Assembly (NCBI GenBank): GCA_017519405.1
Contig: JAFWSH010000014.1
Location: 98,192-162,191, forward strand
Direction: 5' to 3'
Source of the DNA: Clostridia bacterium
GTDB lineage: Bacteria > Bacillota > Clostridia > Christensenellales > Aristaeellaceae
Length of the DNA stretch: 64,000 nucleotides
The position numbers and the translations under genes were made by a program. Below are positions 42,059 through 50,904 of the stretch, in pieces; position 1 is the stretch's first letter, and the number at the start of each line of letters is the position of its first letter. The notes below the pieces were generated by a model. It was not told the DNA's origin, searched no databases, and saw only the letters and a list, made by a program, of their open reading frames with translations.

Positions 42059-43051
42059 TTATTCTCCGATGACCACCAGACGGTAGTTCCGGCTGCCCAG
42101 GCCGTTGCGCTCGCCGACCGTCAGGGTGTAAAGGCCGTTCTGCCGCTCGATGCGGCGGCGAAGGCTGCCGCTGTCCGGCATGGCGTAGACCAGATCGATG
42201 GCGGCCTGGTCGATGGCCAGCGGATCGGTGGAGGCCAGGATGCCGATGTCGTGCATGTCCGGCTCAGCGGGGCTGCCGTCGCAGTCGCAGTCCACGGACA
42301 GGCGGTTCATCACGCTGATGTAGAGGATGCTGCCGCCCATGTACTGGTCCACGCCCTTGGCCGCGTCCGCCATGGCCTCCAGGAAGGGATCCTGCTCGCC
42401 CCAGATGCTGCCGCTGGTCTTCGTGCCGCCGGAGTGGATCCACACCTTACCCATGGCCGAGCCGAAGCCGATGGAGATGTTCTTGATGGCCCCGCCGAAG
42501 CCCGCCATGGCGTGGCCCTTGAAGTGGGTCAGCACCAGATAGGAATCGTAGTTGGCGAAGTGGCTGCCCACATAATCCACGTTGATGCGGACGCCGCCCT
42601 CGATCGGGATTTCCATGCTGCCTTCCTCGTCCAGGATGTCCAGCGCAGCCACGTCCGTGAGGCCGTTGTCCTTCGCCTGCTGCCGGTGCATGGCGGTGGA
42701 GGCGCGGCTGCCGCCATAGGCGGTGTTGCACTCCACGATGGTGCCGTCCACCAGGTGGACCAGGTCGGCGATCAGTTCCGGCCGCAGGTAATTGCTGCGC
42801 TCGCTCTCGCCGGTGGACATTTTCACGCCCACGCGGCCGGAGAGCGGCACACCCAGCGTCTGGTAGGCCTTGACGAGACTCTCCGGGGAAATATCGCTGA
42901 TGAAGTAAACCACCGGCGCGGATTCGTCCGCCGTGCAGTAAGGGAGGTCGGCGGTGTCCAGGGTGACGCCGCCGTTGGTGACCAATGTGTCCGCAAAAGC
43001 GGTGGTGCAAAGCATGCAAAGGAGCAATGTAACGGCTAACAGTCTTTTCAT
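42059..43051 (-). CDS. Secreted DUF362 protein
   Basis: The 330-aa protein has a signal peptide (RLLAVTLLLCMLCTTAFA) and a DUF362 domain (VGVKMSTGESERSNYLRPEL, ECNTAYGGSR, HFKGHAMAGFGGAIKN, STDPLAIDQAAIDL). The Cys-rich ferredoxin module found in longer homologues is absent, apart from VDCDCDG. Start ATG 43051 is six bases past AAGGAGG. Its neighbours (flavodoxin, permease, aldo/keto reductase) suggest redox work outside the membrane. Confidence 0.82.
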   Translation of the reverse strand: MKRLLAVTLLLCMLCTTAFADTLVTNGGVTLDTADLPYCTADESAPVVYFISDISPESLVKAYQTLGVPLSGRVGVKMSTGESERSNYLRPELIADLVHLVDGTIVECNTAYGGSRASTAMHRQQAKDNGLTDVAALDILDEEGSMEIPIEGGVRINVDYVGSHFANYDSYLVLTHFKGHAMAGFGGAIKNISIGFGSAMGKVWIHSGGTKTSGSIWGEQDPFLEAMADAAKGVDQYMGGSILYISVMNRLSVDCDCDGSPAEPDMHDIGILASTDPLAIDQAAIDLVYAMPDSGSLRRRIERQNGLYTLTVGERNGLGSRNYRLVVIGE

Positions 43052-43145
43052 GGCCATCCTCCTTACCGGTTCATTTTTGCACAATCACCAATCTTATTAC
43101 AGGGCCAGGGTTGCTCCGATCCTCTTTTTCATGGTGATCTCCTCC

Positions 43146-44183
43146 TCAGATTTTCTGATTCCCGGTTGACCAGACATGCTTCTCCCCGACGTTCGCCGGC
43201 TTGTTCTGGGCCATCACGCCCGCCAGCGGATGCGGCACATAGGGCGCTTCCAGGTACGCAATTTCTTCTTCGGCCAGCTCCAGCTCCGTCGCTTTGGCCG
43301 CGCCGTCCACGTGGTGGAACTTCGTTGCGCCGACCACAGGAGACGCAACCTTGGTGAGCAGCCAGGCCAGGGAGATCTCCGTCATGCTCACGCCGCGCTT
43401 CTCCGCCAGCTCCGCCACCCGGTCAATGATGACGCCGTCCTGCCGGGCGGTCGCGTCGTACTTGAATTTGGCATAGGTGTCCGTCTCCAGCCGCCGGGAG
43501 GTTTCGCCGGGCTTGCGGGACAGCCTGCCCGCCGCCAGCGCGCTGTAGGGCGTCAAGGCGATGCCTTCCTCATGGCAGTAGGGCACCATCTCCCGCTCCT
43601 CCTCCCGGAAGATCAGGTTGTAATGACCCTGGACGGAGATGAACCTTGCCCAGCCCTCCCGCTCGGCGATGGCGTTGGCCTTGGCCAGCTGCCAGGCAAA
43701 GCAGTTGGAGATGCCGATGTACCGCGCTTTGCCTGCCAGAACAACCCGGTTCAGGCCGTCCAGAATGTCCTCAATGGGCGTCTGCCAGTCCCACATGTGG
43801 TAAATGTACAGATCCACATGATCCATGCCCAGGTTCTGCAGGCTTTTGTTGATCATGCGCTCGATGTGCTGCTGCCCGGTGACGCCGCTCTCGATCTCCT
43901 CCTGGGTGCGGGGCAGGAACTTGGTGGCCACCACCACCTCGTCCCGCCCGGCGAAATCCCGCAGGGCGCGGCCGACGTACTGCTCGCTGGTGCCGCTCTG
44001 GTAGGCGATGGCGGTGTCGAAGAAGTTGACCCCCATCTCCAGTCCATGCCGGATGATCTCCCGGGAGTGTTCCTCGTCCAGCGTCCAGGCGTGCTGTCCC
44101 TGGCCGGCATCGCCGAAGCCCATACAGCCCATGCAGATCCGTGAAACGGTCAGGTCGGAGTTGCCCAGCTTTGTGTATTTCAT
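43146..44183 (-). CDS. Aldo/keto reductase
   Basis: A full-length 345-aa NADPH-dependent aldo/keto reductase. The tetrad is visible: Asp in NFFDTAIAYQSG with its Tyr, Lys in VVVATKFLP and His in LYIYHMWDWQ. The cofactor-binding C-terminal region reads SPVVGATKFHHVD. ATG at 44183 lies three bases after the TetR stop, with GGAGG inside the end of the regulator gene, so the two are translationally coupled. It reduces a carbonyl compound; the natural inducer of the TetR protein may be its substrate. Confidence 0.9.
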   Translation of the reverse strand: MKYTKLGNSDLTVSRICMGCMGFGDAGQGQHAWTLDEEHSREIIRHGLEMGVNFFDTAIAYQSGTSEQYVGRALRDFAGRDEVVVATKFLPRTQEEIESGVTGQQHIERMINKSLQNLGMDHVDLYIYHMWDWQTPIEDILDGLNRVVLAGKARYIGISNCFAWQLAKANAIAEREGWARFISVQGHYNLIFREEEREMVPYCHEEGIALTPYSALAAGRLSRKPGETSRRLETDTYAKFKYDATARQDGVIIDRVAELAEKRGVSMTEISLAWLLTKVASPVVGATKFHHVDGAAKATELELAEEEIAYLEAPYVPHPLAGVMAQNKPANVGEKHVWSTGNQKI

Positions 44184-44186
44184 GGA

Positions 44187-44819
44187 TTAAGCCTCCTTCA
44201 CGTTCAGCAGCTTTTTCAGACAGGTATAGGTCAGGTCATAAGCGGACTGATATACATACGGGATCTTCGCCTGCTCCATCGCGGTCTTCTGCTTCTCCGT
44301 CACGCTGGTATAGGGGTAGATGCCGTAGATAAAGGGAAAGAAAGCGTACAGGAATTGCTGCCTTGCGTCCCCGTCCATCTCAGGCACATACTTTTCCACC
44401 ATGCGGCTCACGGCGTTCAGGGACGCGCCATAGGCAGCCTTGAACTCCGCCAGCCGCTCCGGGCGGGAATTGGCCTCCATATCATAAAGATTCATGGACA
44501 GCAACCGAAGCAGCCGGGGCCGGTCCGCGAGTGTACGGGCAAGGGTTTGCGCCAGCTCGTCACGCGTCATGGCGGCCCGTTCGGCCATCACCGCGTCCAT
44601 CGCCTCCACCCACTGCTCATACTCCCTCTGCAGCAGGGCCAGGAAGATCTCTTCCTTCGTCTCAAAGTAGTTGTAGATGGAGGTGCGGGTGAAGCTGGTG
44701 GCCGCGCCGATCTCCTTGATGGTGATCTCTTTGAAGCTCATGGTTTCGTAGAGCCTCGCGCAAGCCTCAACAATCTCTTCCTTACGGGCTGCCGTCAGCG
44801 CCGGTGAACCTCTTGACAT
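44187..44819 (-). CDS. TetR/AcrR-family repressor of the redox operon
   Basis: The 210-aa regulator has an N-terminal helix-turn-helix (FKEITIKEIGAATSFTRTSI, YNYFETKEEIFLALL) and a TetR_C-type ligand domain (FFPFIYGIYPYTSVTEKQK). ATG at 44819 follows GGGAGGG. Two TGACAC-type dyads overlap its promoter, so it represses itself and the downstream reductase, DUF362, permease and flavodoxin genes. Confidence 0.88.
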   Translation of the reverse strand: MSRGSPALTAARKEEIVEACARLYETMSFKEITIKEIGAATSFTRTSIYNYFETKEEIFLALLQREYEQWVEAMDAVMAERAAMTRDELAQTLARTLADRPRLLRLLSMNLYDMEANSRPERLAEFKAAYGASLNAVSRMVEKYVPEMDGDARQQFLYAFFPFIYGIYPYTSVTEKQKTAMEQAKIPYVYQSAYDLTYTCLKKLLNVKEA

Positions 44820-44843
44820 GGACGATCCCTCCCCAAATAAAAC

Positions 44844-44893
44844 TGACACAGTGTCACCATTGAAAGAATATCACATAGCTGACACTGCGTCAA
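44844..44893 (-). promoter_or_regulatory. TetR promoter with two operators
   Basis: On the minus strand TTGACG (44888-44893) and TATTCT (44865-44870) are 17 bases apart. The dyad TGACACAGTGTCA (44844-44856) lies around +10 to +20, and TGACACTGCGTCA (44880-44892) covers the -35 box. Their centres are 36 bases apart. Confidence 0.8.
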
Positions 44894-45488
44894 TATATAA
44901 TTTGGCCCAATCCTGTTAAACAATTCGACTTTTGGGCGCAGGAAGGTGAACCACTTAAGCGATCGGAGGGACACCTGATGACGCCAAATGAAAAAAGCTG
45001 CCTAACCACTATTTGTAAAGCCGGGAGGAGCTGTATTTGCGGGGGAATCCTGCTGATTGTGCCATCTCCTTGCTGACGAGCGGTGAAAACGGTCATAACA
45101 GCAGAGTGGTATTCTTCTATTCTTTTGCTAAGCCTTTTCATGGTTCACCCACCGAATATCATTGAACCTGATATTGCTCCAGGCCAATATCCCGGATAGC
45201 ATCTTCCGGTTTTTTCCTGGTGTTATCATATGTGCAGCTCTGCTCCCGTTACCTACAAATGCGACAGCCGTTGGCAGAAACGTTAGATGGCGCAGAAACC
45301 AAGCCAGTCAATAAAGAAGAAAGATGCCGGAAAGTGCTTATTTCAAGCCGCTTTCCGGCATCTGTAATCTCATGCTCGTTCTGATTGATCTACCGCCTGT
45401 ATAGAACAAGCTGCAATGTGAACAAAACCATGGTTTTCATCTGCTGAACCGCTCAACACTCAGATTGAGACGGAAGGCGATCTAACGC
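44894..45488. other. Gene-free stretch with one long hairpin
   Basis: No convincing gene is seen. The minus-strand frame 44890-45141 has no family signature and overlaps the TetR promoter. A perfect 13-bp stem (AGATGCCGGAAAG 45322-45334, CTTTCCGGCATCT 45351-45363) is followed on the minus strand by TTCTTCTTT, so it may be a weak terminator. Confidence 0.4.
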
Positions 45489-45640
45489 TTAAGAGGATTT
45501 CATGAATGCCCTCAGACAGTATATTTCGATTGCATCTTGATTATGAATGCTTCTTTTGCTATAATAGTAAGCGTAGACTAACTCCATTCGCCCATCATTC
45601 GCGTAATCCGAATGGACGAGTGCATGGCGGGCGATGCTCT
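45489..45640 (-). pseudogene. C-terminal remnant, possibly of a LysR-type regulator
   Basis: About 50 codons (GRMELVYAYYYSKRSIHNQD, IEIYCLRAFMKSS, stop at 45489) resemble the end of a LysR effector domain, where a final strand is followed by an aromatic-rich helix. The upstream part is missing, and a plus-strand promoter for the next operon lies within the fragment. The family assignment is weak. Confidence 0.35.
45537..45565 (+). promoter_or_regulatory. Promoter of the ABC transporter/methyltransferase operon
   Basis: TTGATT (45537-45542) and TATAAT (45560-45565) are 17 bases apart. The predicted start near 45572 gives a leader of about 120 bases that includes the DtxR-like dyad at 45651. 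Confidence 0.65.
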
Positions 45641-45650
45641 TTCCAGAGTG

Positions 45651-45666
45651 GTTAGCCATATCTAAC
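45651..45666. promoter_or_regulatory. DtxR-like operator, site 4
   Basis: GTTAGCCATATCTAAC is a perfect GTTAG-N6-CTAAC dyad, 28 bases before the first start codon of the ABC transporter operon and about 80 bases downstream of the predicted promoter. A roadblock or an unseen nearer promoter is possible. Confidence 0.65.
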
Positions 45667-45693
45667 ATCATGCGCAGGTTTGAGGTGTTGCCT

Positions 45694-46614
45694 ATGTCAC
45701 TCAAGTATGAAGTTTTGAAACAGCTGGTCCGGTGGAGCGGCCTCAAGCGGATGTGGGTGGGGAAGAGCACGGAGGAGCTGCTGGAAAACCGCAGACGGCA
45801 GAACGCGAAGAACCGGATCCCGGCATTGCGGGACGACGCGTTTGACATCAGCCTGACGGAGGTCATGGGCTTTCCGGTGCTGAAGCTGATCCACAAAAGG
45901 AAGGCCGACCGTGCCAATCTGTTCCTCATTGGCGGCGGCATGATCAGCGCGCCGAGGCCCGCGTCCGTCAGAAAGGCACTGCGGTTTGCGAAGGAAACAG
46001 GGCTGGATCTGTTCATCCCTTACTATCCGCTGTGCACGGATTATCCGCTGACCAGGGCCTATGAGATGATCCACGAGACCTACAAGGTGATGCTCAGGGA
46101 TTATGCCCCAGAGCGCATCTCCGTGCTGGGCACATCCTCCGGCGGAAATCTGGCGCTGGGGATGGTACCGTACATCAATGACGGGCACGGGGATACGCCT
46201 ATACCGGGATATATCATGGCCCTCTCTCCCGGCACCTGTGTCTCCACTGAGGAGGAGTGGCAGCGGATGCTGGCGCTGGATAAAAAGGACGTGGCCATTC
46301 CGGCCCAGTACATGAAGACCGCGGTGGAGATCATGCGCCACGGGGACAGCAGCGTGCCGGACTACATGATCTGGCTGCAGCGGGGCGACTTTACGGGCTG
46401 TCCCCGGGTGACCTTCATCTACGGCTCCGATGAGACGCTGTATGCCTGCGCGCCGTCCTTTGAGGCTGCCATGAAGAAATACGGTGTGGATTATCAGATG
46501 ATTGTCGGCGAGGGCATGTTCCACTGCTATCCGGTCTTTCCCATCGTGAAAGAGGCCAGGGAGGGCTGGAAGCTGATGGTGCGGCTGATGAAGGAGGCGA
46601 CATCGAATGAATAA
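45694..46614 (+). CDS. Alpha/beta hydrolase (HSL-like)
   Basis: The 306-aa enzyme has the oxyanion-hole motif LFLIGGGMIS, nucleophile elbow LGTSSGGNLAL, candidate Asp in IYGSDETLYA and His in EGMFHCYPVF. These are arranged as in hormone-sensitive-lipase-type esterases, with GGGM replacing HGGG. ATG at 45694 follows GAGGTG; earlier in-frame ATGs lie before the operator. It leads the operon, and its stop overlaps the next start. It probably hydrolyses an ester of the compound handled by the ABC transporter. Confidence 0.85.
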   Translation: MSLKYEVLKQLVRWSGLKRMWVGKSTEELLENRRRQNAKNRIPALRDDAFDISLTEVMGFPVLKLIHKRKADRANLFLIGGGMISAPRPASVRKALRFAKETGLDLFIPYYPLCTDYPLTRAYEMIHETYKVMLRDYAPERISVLGTSSGGNLALGMVPYINDGHGDTPIPGYIMALSPGTCVSTEEEWQRMLALDKKDVAIPAQYMKTAVEIMRHGDSSVPDYMIWLQRGDFTGCPRVTFIYGSDETLYACAPSFEAAMKKYGVDYQMIVGEGMFHCYPVFPIVKEAREGWKLMVRLMKEATSNE

Positions 46615-47311
46615 GGAGCTGGATTGGCCCAGGATCGCCCATCTGCTGAAGATCGGCATCGCCGCGGCCCTGATGGTGCTGGCGGGGGACATGCTGCTGG
46701 GCTGGGGAATGCATGACCCGGCAAAGGGCGGCCTGGAGGGCTTCCTCTCCGCCTATCTGAACCTGTCCGACGGCCGGATCTTCTGGTCCGCGCTGCTGGG
46801 GCTGATCGGGATCCCGCTGGAGGCGCTGTGCTATTTCGCCGTGCACCGGATGATCGCGCCGTACTCTGCCCGCATGGCGCACGCGTACCGCAGCGGCATT
46901 CTGGGTGTCCTGGCCTTCGGCGGCTGCGGCGTGCACGTTCCCTGCCTGGCCTGCGTGTTCTTCTACAAGTACATGATGGCGGCCGGCCCGGAGACGGCAT
47001 TGGACACCACCGTCCGCTTCGGCCTGTACTTCCTGCTGCCCGGGATGATCCTGTTCTTCATCTTCTGGCTGGTGCATCAGATCGCCCACATCGCCGCCTT
47101 TTCCAAAGGGCTGACGCCTTACCCCAAATGGTGCTGGATCTTCTGCCCGGCGGTGGGCATGGCGCTGACCATGCTGCTGAAGCTCTTCCCGGAGACGCCG
47201 CTGCGCAACGCCCTGACGGCCGGCTGGATCAGCATCGGGAACCTGTGGATGTTTGTCGGCCTGCTGGCCGTGATGAAAAAAGCAAAAGGAGGTTCGGGAA
47301 ATGAAGAATAA
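46607..47311 (+). CDS. DUF6796-type membrane protein
   Basis: A 234-aa protein with about six helices. The pattern of an N-terminal ALMVLAGDMLLGW helix, FFYKYMMAAGP and a C-terminal NLWMFVGLLAVM is like the two other DUF6796-type proteins in this operon (54981 and 56765). Its start overlaps the hydrolase stop by eight bases and its end overlaps the first ABC gene by 11. No catalytic motif is recognised; a CGVHVPCLAC Cys/His cluster could bind a metal. Confidence 0.7.
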   Translation: MNKELDWPRIAHLLKIGIAAALMVLAGDMLLGWGMHDPAKGGLEGFLSAYLNLSDGRIFWSALLGLIGIPLEALCYFAVHRMIAPYSARMAHAYRSGILGVLAFGGCGVHVPCLACVFFYKYMMAAGPETALDTTVRFGLYFLLPGMILFFIFWLVHQIAHIAAFSKGLTPYPKWCWIFCPAVGMALTMLLKLFPETPLRNALTAGWISIGNLWMFVGLLAVMKKAKGGSGNEE

Positions 47312-49100
47312 GAAACCAAATGACCTGCAGGTGCTGCTGGGTTATGCGGGCAGGCACAAGGGGCTCACCTTCCTGGGGCTGGGCCTGTCGGCCGTGGCCA
47401 TGGTGCTGGGGATGCTTCCTTACATCTGCATCTGGCTGGTGGCCCGGGATCTGATCGCCGTGGCCCCCAACTGGACGGAGGCGGTGGGAATCGCCCGGTA
47501 CGGCTGGATGGCCTTCGCCTTTGCCCTGGCGGGCATCATCGTCTATTTCTGCGCCCTGATGTGCACCCACCTGGCGGCCTTCCGCACGGCGTCCAACATC
47601 CGCAAGCAGGGCATGGCACATCTGATGAAAGCGCCACTGGGCTTTTTTGACAGCAACGCCTCCGGGCTTTTGCGCAACCGCCTGGACGGCGCGGCCGCCG
47701 AAACCGAAACCCTGCTGGCCCATAACCTGGCGGACATCGTGGGCACCGTCGCCATGTTCATTGCGATGCTGGTGCTGATGTTTGTGTTCGACTGGCGGAT
47801 GGGCGCCGCCTGCCTGCTGGCGGCGGTGGTGTCCATCGGGGCGCTGGGCACCATGATGGGCGGCAAAAACGCCGGGCTGATGGCGGAGTATCAGGCCGCC
47901 CAGGACACCATGAGCAAGGCGGGCACAGAGTACGTTCGGGGCATTCCGGTGGTGAAGGTGTTCCAGCAGACCGTATATTCCTTCAAGGCCTTCAAGCAGG
48001 CCATCGAGGATTACAGCGCCAAGGCGGAGCATTACCAGGCTGACGTATGCAAGGTGCCCCAGGCCGTCAACCTGACCGCGACAGAGGGCGCCTTCGTCTT
48101 TCTGGTTCCCGTCGCCCTGCTGCTGGCTCCCGCCGCCCTGAGCGCCGGCACCTTTGCGGGCTTCGTGACCAACTTTGCTTTCTACGCCGTGTTCTCGGCC
48201 ATCATCTCCACCGCCCTGGCCCGGATCATGTTCGCCGCCAGCGGCATGATGCTGGCCAGGACCGCTCTGGGCCGGATCGACCAGGTGATGAGTGCGCCGA
48301 CGCTGAAAATCACCGACCATCCGAAAGCCCCCGGGGACAACAGCGTGGTCTTTGACGACGTATCCTTCACCTACGACGGGGCGGAGCTGCCCGCGCTGGA
48401 TCACGTGTCCTTCTCTGTAAGGCCCGGCCAGACCGTGGCGCTGGTGGGCCCCTCCGGCGGCGGCAAGACCACAGCGGCCAGCCTGATTCCCCGGTTCTGG
48501 GACGTCTCCTCCGGCGCGGTGAAGGTGGGCGGCGTGGACGTGCGGGACACCGATCCCCATGTGCTGATGGATCAGGTGGCCTTCGTATTCCAGAACAACC
48601 GGCTGTTCAAAGCCAGTATCCTGGAGAACGTGCGCGTCTCCCGTCCGGACGCCACCCGGCAGGAAGTGGAAAAAGCGCTCTCCGCCGCGCAGTGTGACGA
48701 TATCATCGCCAAGCTGCCGGACGGCATCGACACCGTGATCGGCACGGAGGGCACTTATCTCTCCGGCGGCGAGCAGCAGCGGGTGGCGCTGGCCAGAGCC
48801 ATCCTGAAAAACGCGCCGATTGTGGTGCTGGACGAGGCCACGGCCTTTGCCGATCCTGAAAACGAGGCCCTGATCCAGAAGGCCTTCGCCACGCTGACGC
48901 GGGGCCGCACAGTGATCATGATCGCCCATCGTCTGTCCACGGTGGTGAACGCGGATCAGATCATCGTGCTGAACGAAGGCAGGGTGGCTGAGCAGGGCAC
49001 TCACGCTGAGCTGGTGAGCAGGAACGGCCTGTACGCCCGGATGTGGCGGGATTACAACCAGGCCGTGCAATGGAAAATCACCGCGGAGGAGGCGAAATAA
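47301..49100 (+). CDS. ABC transporter, fused permease/ATPase, siderophore-importer-like subunit 1
   Basis: A 599-aa type IV (exporter-fold) half-transporter: six helices to about residue 310, then an ATPase with Walker A GPSGGGKTTA, Q-loop FVFQNN, signature LSGGEQQRVALARA, Walker B IVVLDEATAFADPENE and switch His IAHRLS. The FADPENE D-loop, instead of the usual SALD/SLD, is one I associate with YbtP/IrtA-type half-transporters that import iron-siderophores despite the exporter fold. It forms a pair with the next gene. ATG 47301 follows GGAGG. The upstream metal-type operator supports a metallophore role. Confidence 0.85.
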   Translation: MKNKKPNDLQVLLGYAGRHKGLTFLGLGLSAVAMVLGMLPYICIWLVARDLIAVAPNWTEAVGIARYGWMAFAFALAGIIVYFCALMCTHLAAFRTASNIRKQGMAHLMKAPLGFFDSNASGLLRNRLDGAAAETETLLAHNLADIVGTVAMFIAMLVLMFVFDWRMGAACLLAAVVSIGALGTMMGGKNAGLMAEYQAAQDTMSKAGTEYVRGIPVVKVFQQTVYSFKAFKQAIEDYSAKAEHYQADVCKVPQAVNLTATEGAFVFLVPVALLLAPAALSAGTFAGFVTNFAFYAVFSAIISTALARIMFAASGMMLARTALGRIDQVMSAPTLKITDHPKAPGDNSVVFDDVSFTYDGAELPALDHVSFSVRPGQTVALVGPSGGGKTTAASLIPRFWDVSSGAVKVGGVDVRDTDPHVLMDQVAFVFQNNRLFKASILENVRVSRPDATRQEVEKALSAAQCDDIIAKLPDGIDTVIGTEGTYLSGGEQQRVALARAILKNAPIVVLDEATAFADPENEALIQKAFATLTRGRTVIMIAHRLSTVVNADQIIVLNEGRVAEQGTHAELVSRNGLYARMWRDYNQAVQWKITAEEAK

Positions 49101-50843
49101 ATGTTTGGAAAAGCGTTTCAGCGCCGTTACGCCCTCACCGACCAGGGCGTGAAGAACACGAAGAAGGGCGCCTACTGGACGGTGATCGTCAATCTGGTGG
49201 TCATGGGCGGCATGGGGATCCTGTACCTGATGATGAGCAGGTACATGGACACGCTGACGACAGGCGCGCCGCTGCCCCATGCGTGGATATACATCCTGCT
49301 GGTGCTGGCCTTTGTTGTTCTCTCTCTGGCCACCCATATCCAGCAGTACAAGGCCACCTACGGCCTGGTGTACGGTGAGGTGAAGGCCACCCGCCTGAGC
49401 CTGGCGGAGCGACTGCGGAAGCTGCCGCTTGGTTACTTTGGCAAGCGCGACCTGGCCGACCTGACCGAAACCATCATGGGCGACGTGAACCGGCTGGAGC
49501 ATGTGTGGTCCCACTGCCTGGGATACCTGTACGGCTCCTGTGTTTCCACAGCCCTCATCGCCATCGCTCTGTTCTGCTATGACTGGCGGCTGGCGATCGC
49601 CGTGCTGTGGGGCGTGCCGGTGGCCTTCGCACTGCTCTTCGGCAGCCGGAAGCTGTCCCGGCGGAATTCCGAGAAGCTGAAGCAGGACAGCCTGCAGGTG
49701 TCCGACGGTATCCAGGAAACGCTGGAAAACATCCGGGAGATCCGGGCCACCAACCAGGAGGAGCGCTTTCTGCAAGCATTGAACGACAAGATCGACCGGC
49801 ACGAAAAGACCAACATCCACGGCGAACTGGTCACAGGCCTGTTCGTCAACGGGGCCAGCGTGATCATGCGTCTGGGCGTGGCCACCACTATCCTGACCGG
49901 CACCGGGCTGATCCTCTCCGGGCAGATCGACTTTATGCTGCTCTTCATGTTCCTGCTGGTGATCACCCGGGTGTACGCGCCTTTCGACCAGGCCCTGGCC
50001 CTGATCGCCGAAATGTTCATGAGCCAGGTGTCCGCAAACCGGCTGAACGAAATCTACGATACGCCCACGGCGGAAGGCGCGGAACGCTTTGCACCCAGAG
50101 AACATGATATCGAATTCAGGAATGTCGTCTTCTCCTATGACGACAAGCAGGTGCTCAAGGGCGTCAGCTTCACGGCGAAGGAGGGCGAGGTCACCGCCCT
50201 GGTGGGGCCCTCCGGCGGCGGCAAAAGCACCTGCGCAAGGCTGGCGGCCAGACTGTGGGACATCGATCAGGGACAGATCACGGTGGGCGGCGTGGATATT
50301 GCCACTGTTGACCCGGAAGTCCTGCTGACCGACTACTCGATGGTGTTCCAGGATGTGGTGCTGTTTGACGACACGGTGATGGAAAACATCCGTCTGGGCA
50401 GGCACGGCGCCACCGATGAGGAGGTGCGGGCCGCAGCCAGGGCCGCCAACTGTGATGAGTTTGTGGAGAAGCTGCCCCAAGGATTCCAGACACCCATCGG
50501 GGAAAACGGCGCGAAGCTCTCCGGCGGCGAGCGCCAGCGCATCTCCATCGCCCGGGCGCTGCTGAAAAACGCGCCGATTGTGCTGCTGGATGAGGCGACC
50601 GCATCCCTGGACGTGGAAAATGAAACCAAGGTACAGGGAGCATTGTCCCGCCTGCTGCAGGGCAAAACCGTGCTGGTGATCGCCCACCGGATGCGCACGG
50701 TGGAGGCCGCCGACAAGATCGTGGTGCTCGCCGATGGCAAGGTGGCCGAGGAAGGCAGCCCCGCGGAGCTGATGGCGAAGGACAAGAGCATCTTCCGCCG
50801 CATGACACAGCTGCAGGCAGCCAGTGCGGGCTGGAGCATTTAA
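49101..50843 (+). CDS. ABC transporter, fused permease/ATPase, siderophore-importer-like subunit 2
   Basis: The 580-aa partner has six helices and an ATPase with GPSGGGKSTCARL, MVFQDVVLFDDTV, LSGGERQRISIARAL, IVLLDEATASLDVEN and IAHRMR. Its start ATG directly abuts the stop of subunit 1, so the pair is made in equal amounts and should form a heterodimer. Both ATP sites look intact. The cargo is inferred, not shown: a metal chelate or a small modified peptide. A multidrug exporter is the main alternative. Confidence 0.85.
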   Translation: MFGKAFQRRYALTDQGVKNTKKGAYWTVIVNLVVMGGMGILYLMMSRYMDTLTTGAPLPHAWIYILLVLAFVVLSLATHIQQYKATYGLVYGEVKATRLSLAERLRKLPLGYFGKRDLADLTETIMGDVNRLEHVWSHCLGYLYGSCVSTALIAIALFCYDWRLAIAVLWGVPVAFALLFGSRKLSRRNSEKLKQDSLQVSDGIQETLENIREIRATNQEERFLQALNDKIDRHEKTNIHGELVTGLFVNGASVIMRLGVATTILTGTGLILSGQIDFMLLFMFLLVITRVYAPFDQALALIAEMFMSQVSANRLNEIYDTPTAEGAERFAPREHDIEFRNVVFSYDDKQVLKGVSFTAKEGEVTALVGPSGGGKSTCARLAARLWDIDQGQITVGGVDIATVDPEVLLTDYSMVFQDVVLFDDTVMENIRLGRHGATDEEVRAAARAANCDEFVEKLPQGFQTPIGENGAKLSGGERQRISIARALLKNAPIVLLDEATASLDVENETKVQGALSRLLQGKTVLVIAHRMRTVEAADKIVVLADGKVAEEGSPAELMAKDKSIFRRMTQLQAASAGWSI

Positions 50844-50904
50844 GGGGAGATCCGGATCGTGCGCTTTGATCCGGAGGGTGTCGGCATCCGGGAGGGAAAC
50901 GAAC

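Noticed and set aside
44890-45141. 83-aa minus-strand frame as a small gene
   Set aside because: No family signature, no good ribosome binding site, and it runs into the TetR promoter/operator region.
45322-45363. Perfect 13-bp hairpin as a transposon end or small RNA
   Set aside because: Only a single copy is seen and no promoter lies nearby; at most a weak minus-strand terminator.
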